64,000 bases of DNA from Flavobacterium sp. UBA5153 (GCA_002413745.1 DHXP01000062.1:24295-88294), one strand, 5' to 3'. Positions 9,446 to 17,941 are shown, counted from the stretch's first letter. The notes: a model not told the origin generated them from the sequence alone. Numbers and translations are program-made.

Positions 9446-9517
9446 TGGGGAAACTGGACTCGAACCAGTGACTTTCGGCTTATGAGCACGGCGAGCTGCC
9501 TATTGCTCTATCCCGCA
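9446..9517 (-). tRNA. tRNA-Met-like gene (CAT), imperfect stems
   Basis: Reading the - strand gives a cloverleaf: acceptor TGCGGGA with TTCCCCA, D-arm GAGC/GCTC, anticodon CAT at 9482-9484, and a good T-arm ACTGG-TTCGAGT-CCAGT. The acceptor has one C-C mismatch and one G-T pair, and the anticodon stem is poor (CCGTG with GCCGA). No CCA is encoded. A TATAACATTG sequence just upstream resembles a degenerate TANNTTTG promoter. It may be a functional tRNA-Met with unusual stems or a decaying copy. A 73-codon ORF crossing it on the + strand is not a real gene. Confidence 0.55.
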
Positions 9518-9606
9518 TTGTTTCGGGTGCAATGTTATAGCGAAATTTATCATTTGCGACAAAAATTTAAAAAAATGTTTTATTTCATCTGTCGACTTGA
9601 TATAAC

Positions 9607-9614
9607 TACCTTTG
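9607..9614 (+). promoter_or_regulatory. Bacteroidetes -7 promoter element for era
   Basis: TACCTTTG matches the Bacteroidetes sigma-A consensus TANNTTTG and lies 20 bases before the era start codon. No clear -33 TTG-type element is seen at the ideal distance, so the call rests on the -7 box and position. Confidence 0.6.
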
Positions 9615-9634
9615 CAAATTAAATTATATATTAA

Positions 9635-10516
9635 ATGGCACATAAAGCAGGTTTTGTAAATATCATCGGGAATCCAAATGTGGGGAAATCAACATTGATG
9701 AATGCCTTTGTTGGAGAAAGATTATCCATCATCACATCAAAAGCGCAAACAACCCGACACAGAATTCTTGGAATTGTAAACGGCGAAGATTTTCAATTGA
9801 TCTTGTCTGACACTCCCGGAATCATCAAGCCGGCTTATGAAATGCAGGAATCGATGATGAATTTCGTGAAATCGGCTTTTGAGGATGCCGATATTTTGAT
9901 TTATATGGTCGAAATTGGGGAACAAGAATTGAAAGACGAAGCTTTTTTTAATAAAATTATCCATTCAAAAATTCCAGTTTTGTTGTTATTGAACAAAATT
10001 GATAATTCTAATCAAGAGCAGTTGGAAGCACAAGTGGCTTTTTGGACGGAGAAAGTTCCTAATGCCGAGATTTATCCAATCTCAGCTTTGCAGAATTTTA
10101 ATGTTCCCGAAGTTTTTCAAAGAATAATCGAATTATTGCCGGAATCTCCAGCTTATTATCCAAAAGATCAATTGACTGACAAACCGGAACGTTTCTTCGT
10201 AAACGAAACCATTCGCGAGAAAATCTTGTTGAATTACAGCAAAGAAATTCCGTATGCGGTGGAAATCGTGACCGAAGAATTCTTTGAAGACGAAAACATC
10301 ATCCGAATTCGTTCCCTGATTATGGTGGAACGCGAAACCCAAAAAGGAATCATCATTGGTCACAAAGGTGCTGCTTTGAAAAAAGTGGGAATGGAAGCTC
10401 GAGCCGATTTAGAAAAGTTTTTCGGAAAACAAATCCATATCGAATTGTACGTGAAAGTCAACAAAAACTGGAGGAGCAACGCTAATATGTTGAAGAGGTT
10501 TGGGTATAATCAGTAA
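9635..10516 (+). CDS. era: GTPase Era
   Basis: Era is an essential GTPase that binds the 3' end of 16S rRNA during 30S subunit maturation. The 293-residue protein has the usual length. G1 GNPNVGKST at 12-20, the switch region TTRHRILGI, G3 DTPG, G4 NKID and G5 SALQ are all present, followed by the KH RNA-binding domain with the loop GHKGAALKKVGMEAR. It has its own -7 element and is followed by a hairpin terminator, so it is transcribed alone. The last codons (WRSNANMLKRFGYNQ) occur again in diverged form at 12601-12651 on the far side of the GH9 gene. Confidence 0.97.
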   Translation: MAHKAGFVNIIGNPNVGKSTLMNAFVGERLSIITSKAQTTRHRILGIVNGEDFQLILSDTPGIIKPAYEMQESMMNFVKSAFEDADILIYMVEIGEQELKDEAFFNKIIHSKIPVLLLLNKIDNSNQEQLEAQVAFWTEKVPNAEIYPISALQNFNVPEVFQRIIELLPESPAYYPKDQLTDKPERFFVNETIREKILLNYSKEIPYAVEIVTEEFFEDENIIRIRSLIMVERETQKGIIIGHKGAALKKVGMEARADLEKFFGKQIHIELYVKVNKNWRSNANMLKRFGYNQ

Positions 10517-10542
10517 GATTTAAACAATCATAAAAAAAAGCT

Positions 10543-10571
10543 AAAAACCATTCTGAAAAGGGTGGTTTTTT
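10543..10571 (+). terminator. Rho-independent terminator after era
   Basis: AAAAACCA pairs with TGGTTTTTT across a 12-base loop, ending in a T run. It lies 26 bases after the era stop codon. Confidence 0.7.
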
Positions 10572-10716
10572 CGATTTAAAAGCCCTTGATTTGGAATTTA
10601 ATTGCGATTCTTTGAAAGAGTTGTATGTTTTTTTGTAAATTCGTTTTCCTATATTTTAAAATCAAGAGTAGATTTTTTGATTTTAGTTTTATTCTTTAAC
10701 TGACTAATAACAAAAA

Positions 10717-12495
10717 ATGAAAAATCAAAATCTGATTTATGTTTTAATAATTAATTTATTTTCCAATTTTATTTTAGGACAAAATAATTTATCATCAGAT
10801 AATATTCGGTTAAATCAAATTGGGTTTTATCCAAATGGTCCCAAAATAGCCATTGTTATTGGTTCTAAACTAACTAAATTTAGTTTAATTGATTTTGAAA
10901 ATCAAAAAGACACCATTTTTTCATCTAATTTAGAAAAAGGAGGGAATTGGAATTTGTCTGGAGAAGAAACGATGAAAGCTGATTTTTCTAAATATACAAA
11001 AAGCGGAAAGTATGTTTTGTATGTACAAGGTTTGGGTAATTCCTATCCTTTTGTAATTATGCCTAAAGTTCTTGAAAAGGCAACAAAGGCAAGCATTAAA
11101 GGGTTTTATTATCAAAGAATCGGAATCGAACTCAAGCCGCAATTCGCAGGTAAGTTTGCACGTCCAGAAGGACATCCTGATGATGACAAAGTGATAGTTC
11201 ACCCTTCTGCAGCTTCTGCAAAAAGGCCAGCAGGAACAATTATTAGCTCTTCAAAAGGTTGGTATGATGCTGGTGATTATAATAAATATATTGTGAATTC
11301 AGGGATTAGCACGTATACACTTCTTGCGCTTTTCGAAGATTTTTCCTCTTATACTAAAACCCTAAATCTTACTATTCCTGAAAGCAAAAATGCAATCCCA
11401 GACCTTATTGACGAGGTGAACTGGAACTTGCGTTGGATGCTCACTATGCAGGATCCTGAGGATGGAGGCGTATATCACAAGTTGACCAATGCCAAATTTG
11501 ATAAATTTATTATGCCAAATGAAGCTACGACGCCTCGTTATGTGGTAATGAAAAGTACTGCCGCAGCACTCGATTTTGCCGCATTGATGGCGCAGGCAAG
11601 TAGAATTTATAAAAAATACCCAAAAGAATTACCGGGATTATCAGATTCTTGTCGGGTTGCAAGTGTCAAAGCGTATTTTTGGGCAAAGAAAAATCCAAAA
11701 GTCTATTATCAGCAGCAAACACTCGCGAATCCTAAAATTGAAACAGGAGCTTATGGTGATACTAAATTAAAAGATGAATTTTATTGGGCATCATGCGAAT
11801 TATTTATTGCAACAGGAGATGAAAAGTATTTAACAGACAGTAATGTAGGTAGTACAATTTCCGAGAACATCAATATTCCTAGTTGGGGAAATGTTGGAAT
11901 GTTAGGAGTATATTCTATGGTTCGAAATGCAGATAAATTTGCAAAAAATAAAAAAATTAGTACAATTATCAACCAAATGAAAACTCAATTTATAGCTGCT
12001 GCCAATGTTTTACAACAAAAAGGAGTTCTTTCTCCTTATGGAATTCCAATGGGAGTAAATCCTAAAGATTTTGCTTGGGGTAGCAATGCTGTTGCCAGTA
12101 ATCAAGGAATGTTTCTCATAAAAGCCTATCTTTTGAGTAAAGACCAAAGTCTTGTAGATAGTGCTCAAGCTAATGCAGATTATCTTTTAGGGCGTAATGC
12201 GCTTGGATTTTCTTTCTTGACTGGATTTGGAATTAAATCACCTCAAAATATTCATCACCGAATATCATTTTCAGACGGAATTACGGAACCCGTTCCAGGC
12301 TTATTGGTTGGAGGTCCAAATCCAGGTCAGCAAGATTTGATAGAATGTAATGGAATTACCTATTCATCCAAAATCCCAGCCAAATCTTATCTTGATGTTC
12401 AATGTGCGTATGCCTCAAATGAAGTTGCCATAAATTGGAATGCACCATTGGTATATTTGTTGGGCGGTTTGGAAGCTGTGAAAACACAACGCTAA
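10717..12495 (+). CDS. GH9 family endoglucanase/cellulase
   Basis: A 592-residue secreted glycoside hydrolase that probably cuts beta-1,4-glucan or related chains. After the signal peptide (ending FILGQ, about residue 22) comes an N-terminal Ig-like domain (CelD_N type, about 25-115, starting LSSDNIRLNQIGF) and the GH9 alpha/alpha barrel. Visible catalytic blocks are GWYDAGDYNKY with Asp184 and Asp187, HHRIS at the substrate cleft, and the proton donor near Glu569 in SNEVAINWNAPL. It has no carbohydrate-binding module and no obvious T9SS domain. It stands alone between era and a convergent regulator gene, not with the pectin genes, and flanking sequence suggests insertion at the 3' end of era. 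Confidence 0.9.
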   Translation: MKNQNLIYVLIINLFSNFILGQNNLSSDNIRLNQIGFYPNGPKIAIVIGSKLTKFSLIDFENQKDTIFSSNLEKGGNWNLSGEETMKADFSKYTKSGKYVLYVQGLGNSYPFVIMPKVLEKATKASIKGFYYQRIGIELKPQFAGKFARPEGHPDDDKVIVHPSAASAKRPAGTIISSSKGWYDAGDYNKYIVNSGISTYTLLALFEDFSSYTKTLNLTIPESKNAIPDLIDEVNWNLRWMLTMQDPEDGGVYHKLTNAKFDKFIMPNEATTPRYVVMKSTAAALDFAALMAQASRIYKKYPKELPGLSDSCRVASVKAYFWAKKNPKVYYQQQTLANPKIETGAYGDTKLKDEFYWASCELFIATGDEKYLTDSNVGSTISENINIPSWGNVGMLGVYSMVRNADKFAKNKKISTIINQMKTQFIAAANVLQQKGVLSPYGIPMGVNPKDFAWGSNAVASNQGMFLIKAYLLSKDQSLVDSAQANADYLLGRNALGFSFLTGFGIKSPQNIHHRISFSDGITEPVPGLLVGGPNPGQQDLIECNGITYSSKIPAKSYLDVQCAYASNEVAINWNAPLVYLLGGLEAVKTQR

Positions 12496-12600
12496 AATCT
12501 TTTTCAAAAAGTAGAGAAGTAATAAATTTGAGTTTCTAATAGCATTTTGTTTTGGGAATATCTTTGTAAAAACTTCTACTAGCTAGCATTGGATATCACT

Positions 12601-12651
12601 GGATGGCGAAGTATTGCTAATATCTTGAAGAGGTTTGGGTATAACAATTAA
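12601..12651 (+). pseudogene. Diverged duplicate of the 3' end of era
   Basis: This stretch translates as GWRSIANILKRFGYNN followed by TAA, against NWRSNANMLKRFGYNQ-stop at the end of era. At DNA level 28 of 29 bases agree between 10481-10509 and 12616-12644. It has no start and no upstream domain. It marks the far junction of the segment carrying the GH9 gene. The 100 bases between the GH9 stop and this remnant hold one promoter-like TATCTTTG at 12559-12566 and no gene. Confidence 0.8.
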
Positions 12652-12665
12652 TGATTTCAAAAATT

Positions 12666-13724
12666 TCATTTGGGCTCAAAAATATTTCTGTAAACCAAAG
12701 GTTTTTTAGTCTTTCTGTTAGCAATAATTTCGTCTAAAGTTTTATCATAATACTCCTGTAATATTAGTGGTTCTATAATACGAATGTTGTACATCCATTG
12801 AAAAAGCCAACCTAGTAATTCACGATTAATACCACATTTCATTGTCATTATATGATTGCCTTTCTTTTTTTCGAAATGTTGTGAATGATGCCAAAAATAT
12901 TTTGAAACTAACGCACCTGTTACTGATGTGAATTCAATTTTAATATCATAAACTTCATCGTTTATGTTTTTAGTAATTCCAAAACGTTTGTCTAATTCTG
13001 TTTTTATTTTTTTTGAAAGTTGCTCAAAATTGTAGCCTTTATCAAGTGTTTTTATTTTCTTCAATTGACCTATTTCATAAATCACAATTTCTTGTTTGTG
13101 GTTCTCTACTCCAGTAACTAAAAAAGCTCCTCGATGATACAAGATAGATACAGGAGCAAAGTCAATTTTTTCTGTTTTGAAAGCGTGATTATCTACCGTA
13201 TAATCGTTAATCAATTCTAGAATTTGAATGTATTTTTTATGAATTATTGCCCCAATCAAATCATCAATATTAGCATTGAAAATGCTATCTTTAGTGATTT
13301 CGTAAAAATGAGTATTGATTAATTGCTGATTGTCGCCATTAATAATCTCGTTTTTGCTTTGTTGTAAGGCATTTTGCAACAAATCCTTAAACAAATCAAT
13401 ATTATCTTTCCTATTTTCTTTTAACAGATTGGGTTGTGTCAATATGGCTAGATACAATGTGTTTATTGTTTTTTGAGTAAGCTCGTTTTTTGCAGTTTTT
13501 AAGTTTATTTTCCAAATCTTTTTGCGACAACCAGCAACCGTAATTATAAGTTGTTCATTAGGTTGAAAAAACACTTTCTCTACTTCTTTTAAATCACGTT
13601 GCAATTGACGAAGGCTTATTTCCGCATCTTTTTGTTTAAGATATTCTAAAATAGTGTTTGCATCAGCAGATGTCTGTTTGAGGAAATCATAAATTATTTT
13701 GAGCCTTTCGGTTTGTTTCAGCAT
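12666..13724 (-). CDS. WYL-domain transcriptional regulator
   Basis: A 352-residue DNA-binding protein of the WYL (PafC/YafY-like) class. The first 60 residues form a helix-turn-helix (ERLKIIYDFL ... SLRQLQRDLKEVEKVFF). The central WYL domain is recognisable around IDFAPVSILYHRGAFLVTGVENHKQEIVIYEIGQLKKI, and a C-terminal segment ends in YRNIFEPK. WYL regulators sense nucleic-acid or nucleotide ligands and often control defence or stress genes. No such system is beside it here. Its divergent neighbour is the YwqK-like lipoprotein gene 122 bases away, which it could regulate. The target is not known. Confidence 0.8.
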   Translation of the reverse strand: MLKQTERLKIIYDFLKQTSADANTILEYLKQKDAEISLRQLQRDLKEVEKVFFQPNEQLIITVAGCRKKIWKINLKTAKNELTQKTINTLYLAILTQPNLLKENRKDNIDLFKDLLQNALQQSKNEIINGDNQQLINTHFYEITKDSIFNANIDDLIGAIIHKKYIQILELINDYTVDNHAFKTEKIDFAPVSILYHRGAFLVTGVENHKQEIVIYEIGQLKKIKTLDKGYNFEQLSKKIKTELDKRFGITKNINDEVYDIKIEFTSVTGALVSKYFWHHSQHFEKKKGNHIMTMKCGINRELLGWLFQWMYNIRIIEPLILQEYYDKTLDEIIANRKTKKPLVYRNIFEPK

Positions 13725-13816
13725 AACTTTTATAATATGAAACTAATATAGGTTTTTTATACGACATAAAACGCCTAATAAATCAGGCTTTTTTAAAAGT
13801 TGTTAAAATGTGTTAA

Positions 13817-13824
13817 TATATTTG
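13817..13824 (+). promoter_or_regulatory. Bacteroidetes -7 promoter element
   Basis: TATATTTG matches TANNTTTG, 23 bases before the start of the YwqK-like gene, with a TTG near 13799 at about the spacing expected for the -33 element. Confidence 0.6.
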
Positions 13825-13846
13825 TGGGAATTATAAAACCCTAAAA

Positions 13847-14737
13847 ATGAAAAAAACACTAATTCTTACTTGTTTAATTTTTTTAATAATTGGTTGTAAA
13901 AAAGAGAATATCAATTCAGATGAAGATAACAATTCTTTAATTGAAAGATTTAGCCCATTTAGTAAAAAAAGAGTTCATATAAAAGAATTAAAATTAGATG
14001 AGAAAATATATTATTATGAAGGCAAGCCATTTGATGGAATAGCTTTTGATATGGCTGATGAAAAAAAAATAGAAAAAGAGTTAAGTTTCAAAGACGGCAA
14101 ATTGGATGGAATTAGTAAAAAATGGTTTTTTAATGGAAAACCAGAATTTGTATATGATTATAAACAAGATAAACTAAATGGTAAACAACAAACCTGGTTT
14201 GAAAATGGTCAATTAAAAGAAGAATCTAATTATAAAAATGGTGTTTTAAATGGTAATATAAAAACGTGGTATGAAAATGGTCAATTAGCAAGTGAAACGA
14301 ATTATCAAATTATTAAAAGGAAGCCTTTAGCAAATGGCGAATTAGTAAGTATAGATCAATTTGGAAATGAAAATGAGCTTGCTATTTCTATTGGAGTAGT
14401 TAAAGAATGGCATAAAAACGGTCAGTTAGCCTCACTTATGAATTATAATAAACAGGGAAATCAAAATGGTTCACAAACACGATGGTATGATGATGGAAAA
14501 TATTATGAAATAAGTAATTTTAAAAATGGAAAGGGAATAGGTAAACTTCAAAGATGGTATAATTCCGGACAAATTGGGTATGAAAAAAACTTTTCTACTA
14601 ATTTAGAAAAAGAATGGTATAACGATGGGGTTTTAAAAAGTGAGGAAATCGAATTTCACAAAAATAATTTTATAAAAATTAGAAGAAATTATTACGGTAA
14701 TGGTGAATATTTAAGCACAGACTCAATTAGTAAATAA
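13847..14737 (+). CDS. YwqK-like repeat lipoprotein
   Basis: A 296-residue lipoprotein (MKKTLILTCLIFLIIGCKK; lipobox IIGC) built from MORN-like or YwqK-like repeats of about 22 residues with the pattern W-[YF]-x-N-G-x-L-x-x-E-x-x-Y-x-x-G. At least six units are visible, for example TWFENGQLKEESNYKNG, TWYENGQLASETNY and EWHKNGQLASLMNY. YwqK proteins are often labelled antitoxins in databases, from a Bacillus polymorphic-toxin locus, but no toxin is recognisable next to this gene. It may simply be a surface or periplasmic binding protein. It starts an AT-rich group of four collinear genes that runs to about 16965. Confidence 0.7.
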   Translation: MKKTLILTCLIFLIIGCKKENINSDEDNNSLIERFSPFSKKRVHIKELKLDEKIYYYEGKPFDGIAFDMADEKKIEKELSFKDGKLDGISKKWFFNGKPEFVYDYKQDKLNGKQQTWFENGQLKEESNYKNGVLNGNIKTWYENGQLASETNYQIIKRKPLANGELVSIDQFGNENELAISIGVVKEWHKNGQLASLMNYNKQGNQNGSQTRWYDDGKYYEISNFKNGKGIGKLQRWYNSGQIGYEKNFSTNLEKEWYNDGVLKSEEIEFHKNNFIKIRRNYYGNGEYLSTDSISK

Positions 14738-14760
14738 CTTACATTAAACTTAAAAATGTT

Positions 14761-15093
14761 ATGGTAAACATATTCGAATCAATAATCACTCATTTTAAAG
14801 AAAATGATATAATCCATCTTGCAAGACAAGGGCATTTTTATACTTACATTGGAGTTTCTACGACAAAAATTAATGGAAAGGAATTTAAGTCCATAACTTA
14901 TAGAATTAGTCCAACTAATCAAAAAAGAGTAACAAAACAATTAATCGAAGAAACTTATAGATATTTTAGAATTCATAAAAAGTTTCCAGATATTAGTTGG
15001 TATAGAATAAAATTTCCTGATGAAATAAAATCGAGACCTTGTAATAAATCTGTTGCGAAAGGATTAATGACAACTATAATTGAAACTAAATAA
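14761..15093 (+). CDS. Hypothetical protein, 110 aa
   Basis: The family was not recognised. The protein is small, basic and soluble, with no signal peptide or membrane segment. It contains GHFYTYIGVSTTKINGKEF, a short region rich in beta-prone residues, and an ISWYRIKFPDEIKSRPCNKS block. Its TAA stop overlaps the ATG of the next gene by one base, so the two are probably translated together. The start at 14761 lies 24 bases after the YwqK-like stop. Confidence 0.6.
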   Translation: MVNIFESIITHFKENDIIHLARQGHFYTYIGVSTTKINGKEFKSITYRISPTNQKRVTKQLIEETYRYFRIHKKFPDISWYRIKFPDEIKSRPCNKSVAKGLMTTIIETK

Positions 15094-16709
15094 TGAAGAA
15101 GGTTATATTTTTATTTATGATTGGATTTTGCACATTAACAAATGCGCAAGAAGAACAAATTGTGACATTAACCGTTATAGGTCAAGGTAAATCAAAAGAA
15201 GAGGCGAAACAAGTTGCATTACAAAATGCGATTGAACAAACTTATGGGACTTTTATTTCATCGAAAAAAGAAATTATAAATAATAAAGTTACAAAAGATG
15301 AATTTGTTTTAGCTTCAAATGGTAATATAAAACAAAATGATATAATATCCGAAATTGAAATTCCTAATATTGGGTTTGTCGTAACTTTAAAGGTAATTGT
15401 GTCAATTACCAAGTTGACAGAATTTTCAGAAAGCAAAGGAGAAGTTATCGAATTTAAAGGAGGTATTTTTTCACAAAAAATAAAATTGCAAAAACTAAAT
15501 GAAGCTGCAGAAAATATTGCAATTAGAAATCTCTGTTTATCAAGTTTTGAAATCTTAAAAAACGCTGTTAATTTTGAAGTTCAACATTCAGAACCACAAA
15601 TGGTTGGTGAAGATAAAGGTAACTATGATAAAAATATTAACGCTTATAGTTTCAGTGATAAATTTGGTTATTACTTGAATGAAGTTAAACCAGATGATTA
15701 CAAAATTATCTTTACAGTTAATGCAAAACAAAATGATAATTATTTTGTTTTTATGGACTATTTTAAAAAAACAATTCAATCTTTATCAATGACATCTGAA
15801 GAAGCTAAAGATTATGAAAATTTGAATAAGATTGTGTCTCAAGTTATTATTGATGATAGTATATATTATTTGAGAAACGAACAAAGTATAAAAGATTTGC
15901 ATAATTTATTCATTAGAAGCAATATAATTCCTTCAACATTTAAAATTACTTCAAACATAAGAGAGCTAAATTTTTTATTAATGAACCGATATCTTAAAGA
16001 TAATTATAGCTTTAATAATTTAAAGTCATTTGTCAATGTTGAAACCATAAGTACTGTATATGCTCAAGCTGACTATTCTGATGAATACAAATACATCTCA
16101 GAGAAAATTTTACATTCATCAAATATTTATCCGTTTTATCAAAATTTTTTCACTCCGATTTTGAATTTCTTTAAAGAAGAAACAGTAATTAATTATATTG
16201 ACAATACAAGGAAAATTGAAATTGGAGATTTAGCTGAAAACTTAGAAAATCGTATTAAACTGAATACCAAAGAGATTAATTCTGTTACATTTACTTTTGA
16301 TGAATATTTTACATTAAACGAAATAGAAAAAATAGACGCCTTTAAGATAGAACAGTTAGATTTTATTAAAACATTAAAAGAAGAAGAAGAAAGGTTGAAA
16401 AAACTTAAATTGGTGCAATTAGCAGGAGGTGGATATGAACCATACGAAGATTTTTATGGTAATAAATTCAATAATTATGGGGATATATTTGGTGATGGTG
16501 CCACAAGGACCACAGCAAATTTAATTGAAATACAAAAAAACAAAGTTTTAGTTAAAGTTTATATAACCAAAAACGGAAGTAATAGTTTTTGGAGTAATAA
16601 CGGCAACCCTGGTAAACTATATTATGTTCCAATTGGTAAAGTAGTCAAATATTTAGATACCAACAATTTTAAAAATAAAAAAGGTGAATTGTCATTCCAA
16701 TATAATTAA
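15093..16709 (+). CDS. Secreted protein with N-terminal LPP20/FlgT-like domain
   Basis: A 538-residue exported protein with a clear signal peptide (ending LTNAQ, about residue 19). The first 110 mature residues (VTLTVIGQGKSKEEAKQVALQNAIEQTYGTFI, then GFVVTLKVIVSI) look like the small alpha/beta domain of the LPP20/FlgT-N family, which is found in envelope proteins. The remaining 400 residues are not assigned; they are Asn- and Lys-rich, with YEPYEDFYGNKFNNYGDIFG near 450. It overlaps the previous gene by one base. Function is unknown. I infer an envelope-associated role only. Confidence 0.6.
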   Translation: MKKVIFLFMIGFCTLTNAQEEQIVTLTVIGQGKSKEEAKQVALQNAIEQTYGTFISSKKEIINNKVTKDEFVLASNGNIKQNDIISEIEIPNIGFVVTLKVIVSITKLTEFSESKGEVIEFKGGIFSQKIKLQKLNEAAENIAIRNLCLSSFEILKNAVNFEVQHSEPQMVGEDKGNYDKNINAYSFSDKFGYYLNEVKPDDYKIIFTVNAKQNDNYFVFMDYFKKTIQSLSMTSEEAKDYENLNKIVSQVIIDDSIYYLRNEQSIKDLHNLFIRSNIIPSTFKITSNIRELNFLLMNRYLKDNYSFNNLKSFVNVETISTVYAQADYSDEYKYISEKILHSSNIYPFYQNFFTPILNFFKEETVINYIDNTRKIEIGDLAENLENRIKLNTKEINSVTFTFDEYFTLNEIEKIDAFKIEQLDFIKTLKEEEERLKKLKLVQLAGGGYEPYEDFYGNKFNNYGDIFGDGATRTTANLIEIQKNKVLVKVYITKNGSNSFWSNNGNPGKLYYVPIGKVVKYLDTNNFKNKKGELSFQYN

Positions 16710-16734
16710 ATTATTTAACTAAAAAATATAAACT

Positions 16735-16965
16735 ATGGCATTATGTAGATGTGAAAAAGAAAAAAAACCAATTAGCAAGAAAAATCAATATACAATCAGA
16801 GTTGAACCAATTGGTTATCCTGAAACTTCATCAACTTGTGGAATTAAAAACTGTTTAAATCCAGGATTGATTTGGCTTACAAAAGAAGAGGAGGATAAAT
16901 ATAACGAAGAAGATGAGCGCTTTTTCAATTATGCTAGTGCTGTTAGTAAAGTAAAAGTTAAATAG
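16735..16965 (+). CDS. Small cysteine-containing protein, 76 aa
   Basis: The family was not recognised. Four cysteines (CRC near the start and CGIKNC in the middle) could bind a metal or form disulfides, but there is no signal peptide. The charged C-terminal half contains TKEEEDKYNEEDERFF. It follows the previous gene by 25 bases in the same direction and looks like part of the same transcript. It may be an accessory protein of the YwqK-like/LPP20-like pair. Confidence 0.5.
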   Translation: MALCRCEKEKKPISKKNQYTIRVEPIGYPETSSTCGIKNCLNPGLIWLTKEEEDKYNEEDERFFNYASAVSKVKVK

Positions 16966-17002
16966 TTTATGTTTATTAAACGTGAAAAATAATTTTATAA
17001 AA

Positions 17003-17360
17003 ATGAAGATTTTGAATGTTTTTTTGCGTAAAAGTAAATTTACTTTCTTTTTAATGTTTTTCATCTTTTTTGCCCAAGCCCAAAAAGTCTTTTCCGTTCA
17101 ATATGTAAACCAAGCAGATGTAAAAGTTTTCGTGGTCGATTACCCCAATCAAGCCGATTTAAAAGTCTATAAAGTCAAATATAATAATCAGGCAGGCAAG
17201 AATGATGGTTTATGGTTTTTTACCCAATATGCCAATCAAGCAGATAAAAAAATATTTTTCGTTCAATATGCCAACTAAGCTGATGTGAAAATTTATTTTA
17301 TGGAATATTCGAATCAAGCAGGTTGGAACGATAATTCCAAAAAAGCCTATTTCTATTAAA
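17003..17360 (+). pseudogene. DUF6150-like repeat protein with premature stop
   Basis: After a signal-like N-terminus (from the ATG at 17003; a GTG at 16982 is also in frame) the protein is a chain of about 14-residue repeats of the type Y-x-N-Q-A-D-x-K-x-F-x-V, for example QYVNQADVKVFVVDYPNQAD. The frame hits TAA at 17276-17278 exactly where every other unit has CAA (Gln). Reading on gives ADVKIYFMEYSNQAGWNDNSKKAYFY and a natural TAA at 17358-17360. So a single C-to-T change has removed the last two units. The shortened protein could still be secreted. Similar small repeat proteins in Flavobacterium are grouped under DUF6150, as far as I recall. Confidence 0.65.
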
Positions 17361-17363
17361 ATA

Positions 17364-17433
17364 CCCTAGCCCTGATAGAAGCGGCATCCCACGCTTTTGG
17401 GCGTGGATATAGCGAATAGCAGGAAATAGCTCC
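17364..17433. ncRNA. Flavo-1-like structured repeat
   Basis: The stretch begins AGCCCTGATAGAAGCGGCAT at 17368 and ends with AGGAAATAGCTCC. Between them is a variable hairpin with CCACGC/GCGTGG arms. This conserved-ends, variable-hairpin arrangement is very common in intergenic regions of Flavobacterium, and I believe it corresponds to the Flavo-1 RNA motif. Strand and function are not determined by the sequence. It lies between the end of the DUF6150-like gene and a convergent gene. Confidence 0.6.
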
Positions 17434-17443
17434 AAGAAAAAAA

Positions 17444-17941
17444 TTACGATTCCAAAATCTCCAAGAACTTCCCTTCCAATTCATTCATTTGCGAGTTGCC
17501 TTTAAACCGGATTTGCTTGGCGATGAAATAGAGTAAAAACCAAACGATTACCATTAGCAACATCACGATTAAATCCATTGTGGTGGGTTGTTTCAAGACA
17601 TAGTTAGAGTAGGCGATGGCGCTAAAAATTACAAAAATTCCCGCAACCATAAAATGCAGAAATATAAAAAATGTCCATAAGGTGGGTTCCGGTCCAAATA
17701 ATCCCCTGATGTGTGTTCCGTTATTGTCTTTTGGTTCCAATTCCAAATGCAAATGCGGCGACCAATATTCTCGTTTTGAATCGGGCATATTCATCCAAAT
17801 ATGATTGTGTTTTATCTTTAAATGACAATCTTCCGTACAATTGATTTTATAATTTTCGAATTTTTGACGAACAGCATCTATGTTTTCTTCGATATCTTTG
17901 TAAAAACGCAAGCGAAGTCTGATTTCATTATTGGCATCCAT
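17444..17941 (-). CDS. Two-span membrane protein, 165 aa
   Basis: The N-terminal 75 residues are soluble and charged, with HLKIKHNHIWMNMP and EYWSPHLHLELEP (His-rich). Two membrane helices follow (about 90-112 and 121-142), then a short cytoplasmic tail MNELEGKFLEILES. Similar proteins of unknown function occur next to der in related flavobacteria. It is divergent from der, with 200 bases between them that hold the der promoter and a REP-like repeat. No catalytic motif is visible. Confidence 0.6.
   Translation of the reverse strand: MDANNEIRLRLRFYKDIEENIDAVRQKFENYKINCTEDCHLKIKHNHIWMNMPDSKREYWSPHLHLELEPKDNNGTHIRGLFGPEPTLWTFFIFLHFMVAGIFVIFSAIAYSNYVLKQPTTMDLIVMLLMVIVWFLLYFIAKQIRFKGNSQMNELEGKFLEILES

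Noticed and set aside
9401-9622. 73-codon ORF on the + strand
   Set aside because: It runs across the tRNA-Met-like gene and its upstream sequence and has no protein features.
12559-12566. TATCTTTG promoter-like sequence between GH9 and the era remnant
   Set aside because: It points only to a gene remnant and into the 3' end of a convergent gene; not a promoter for anything I can name.
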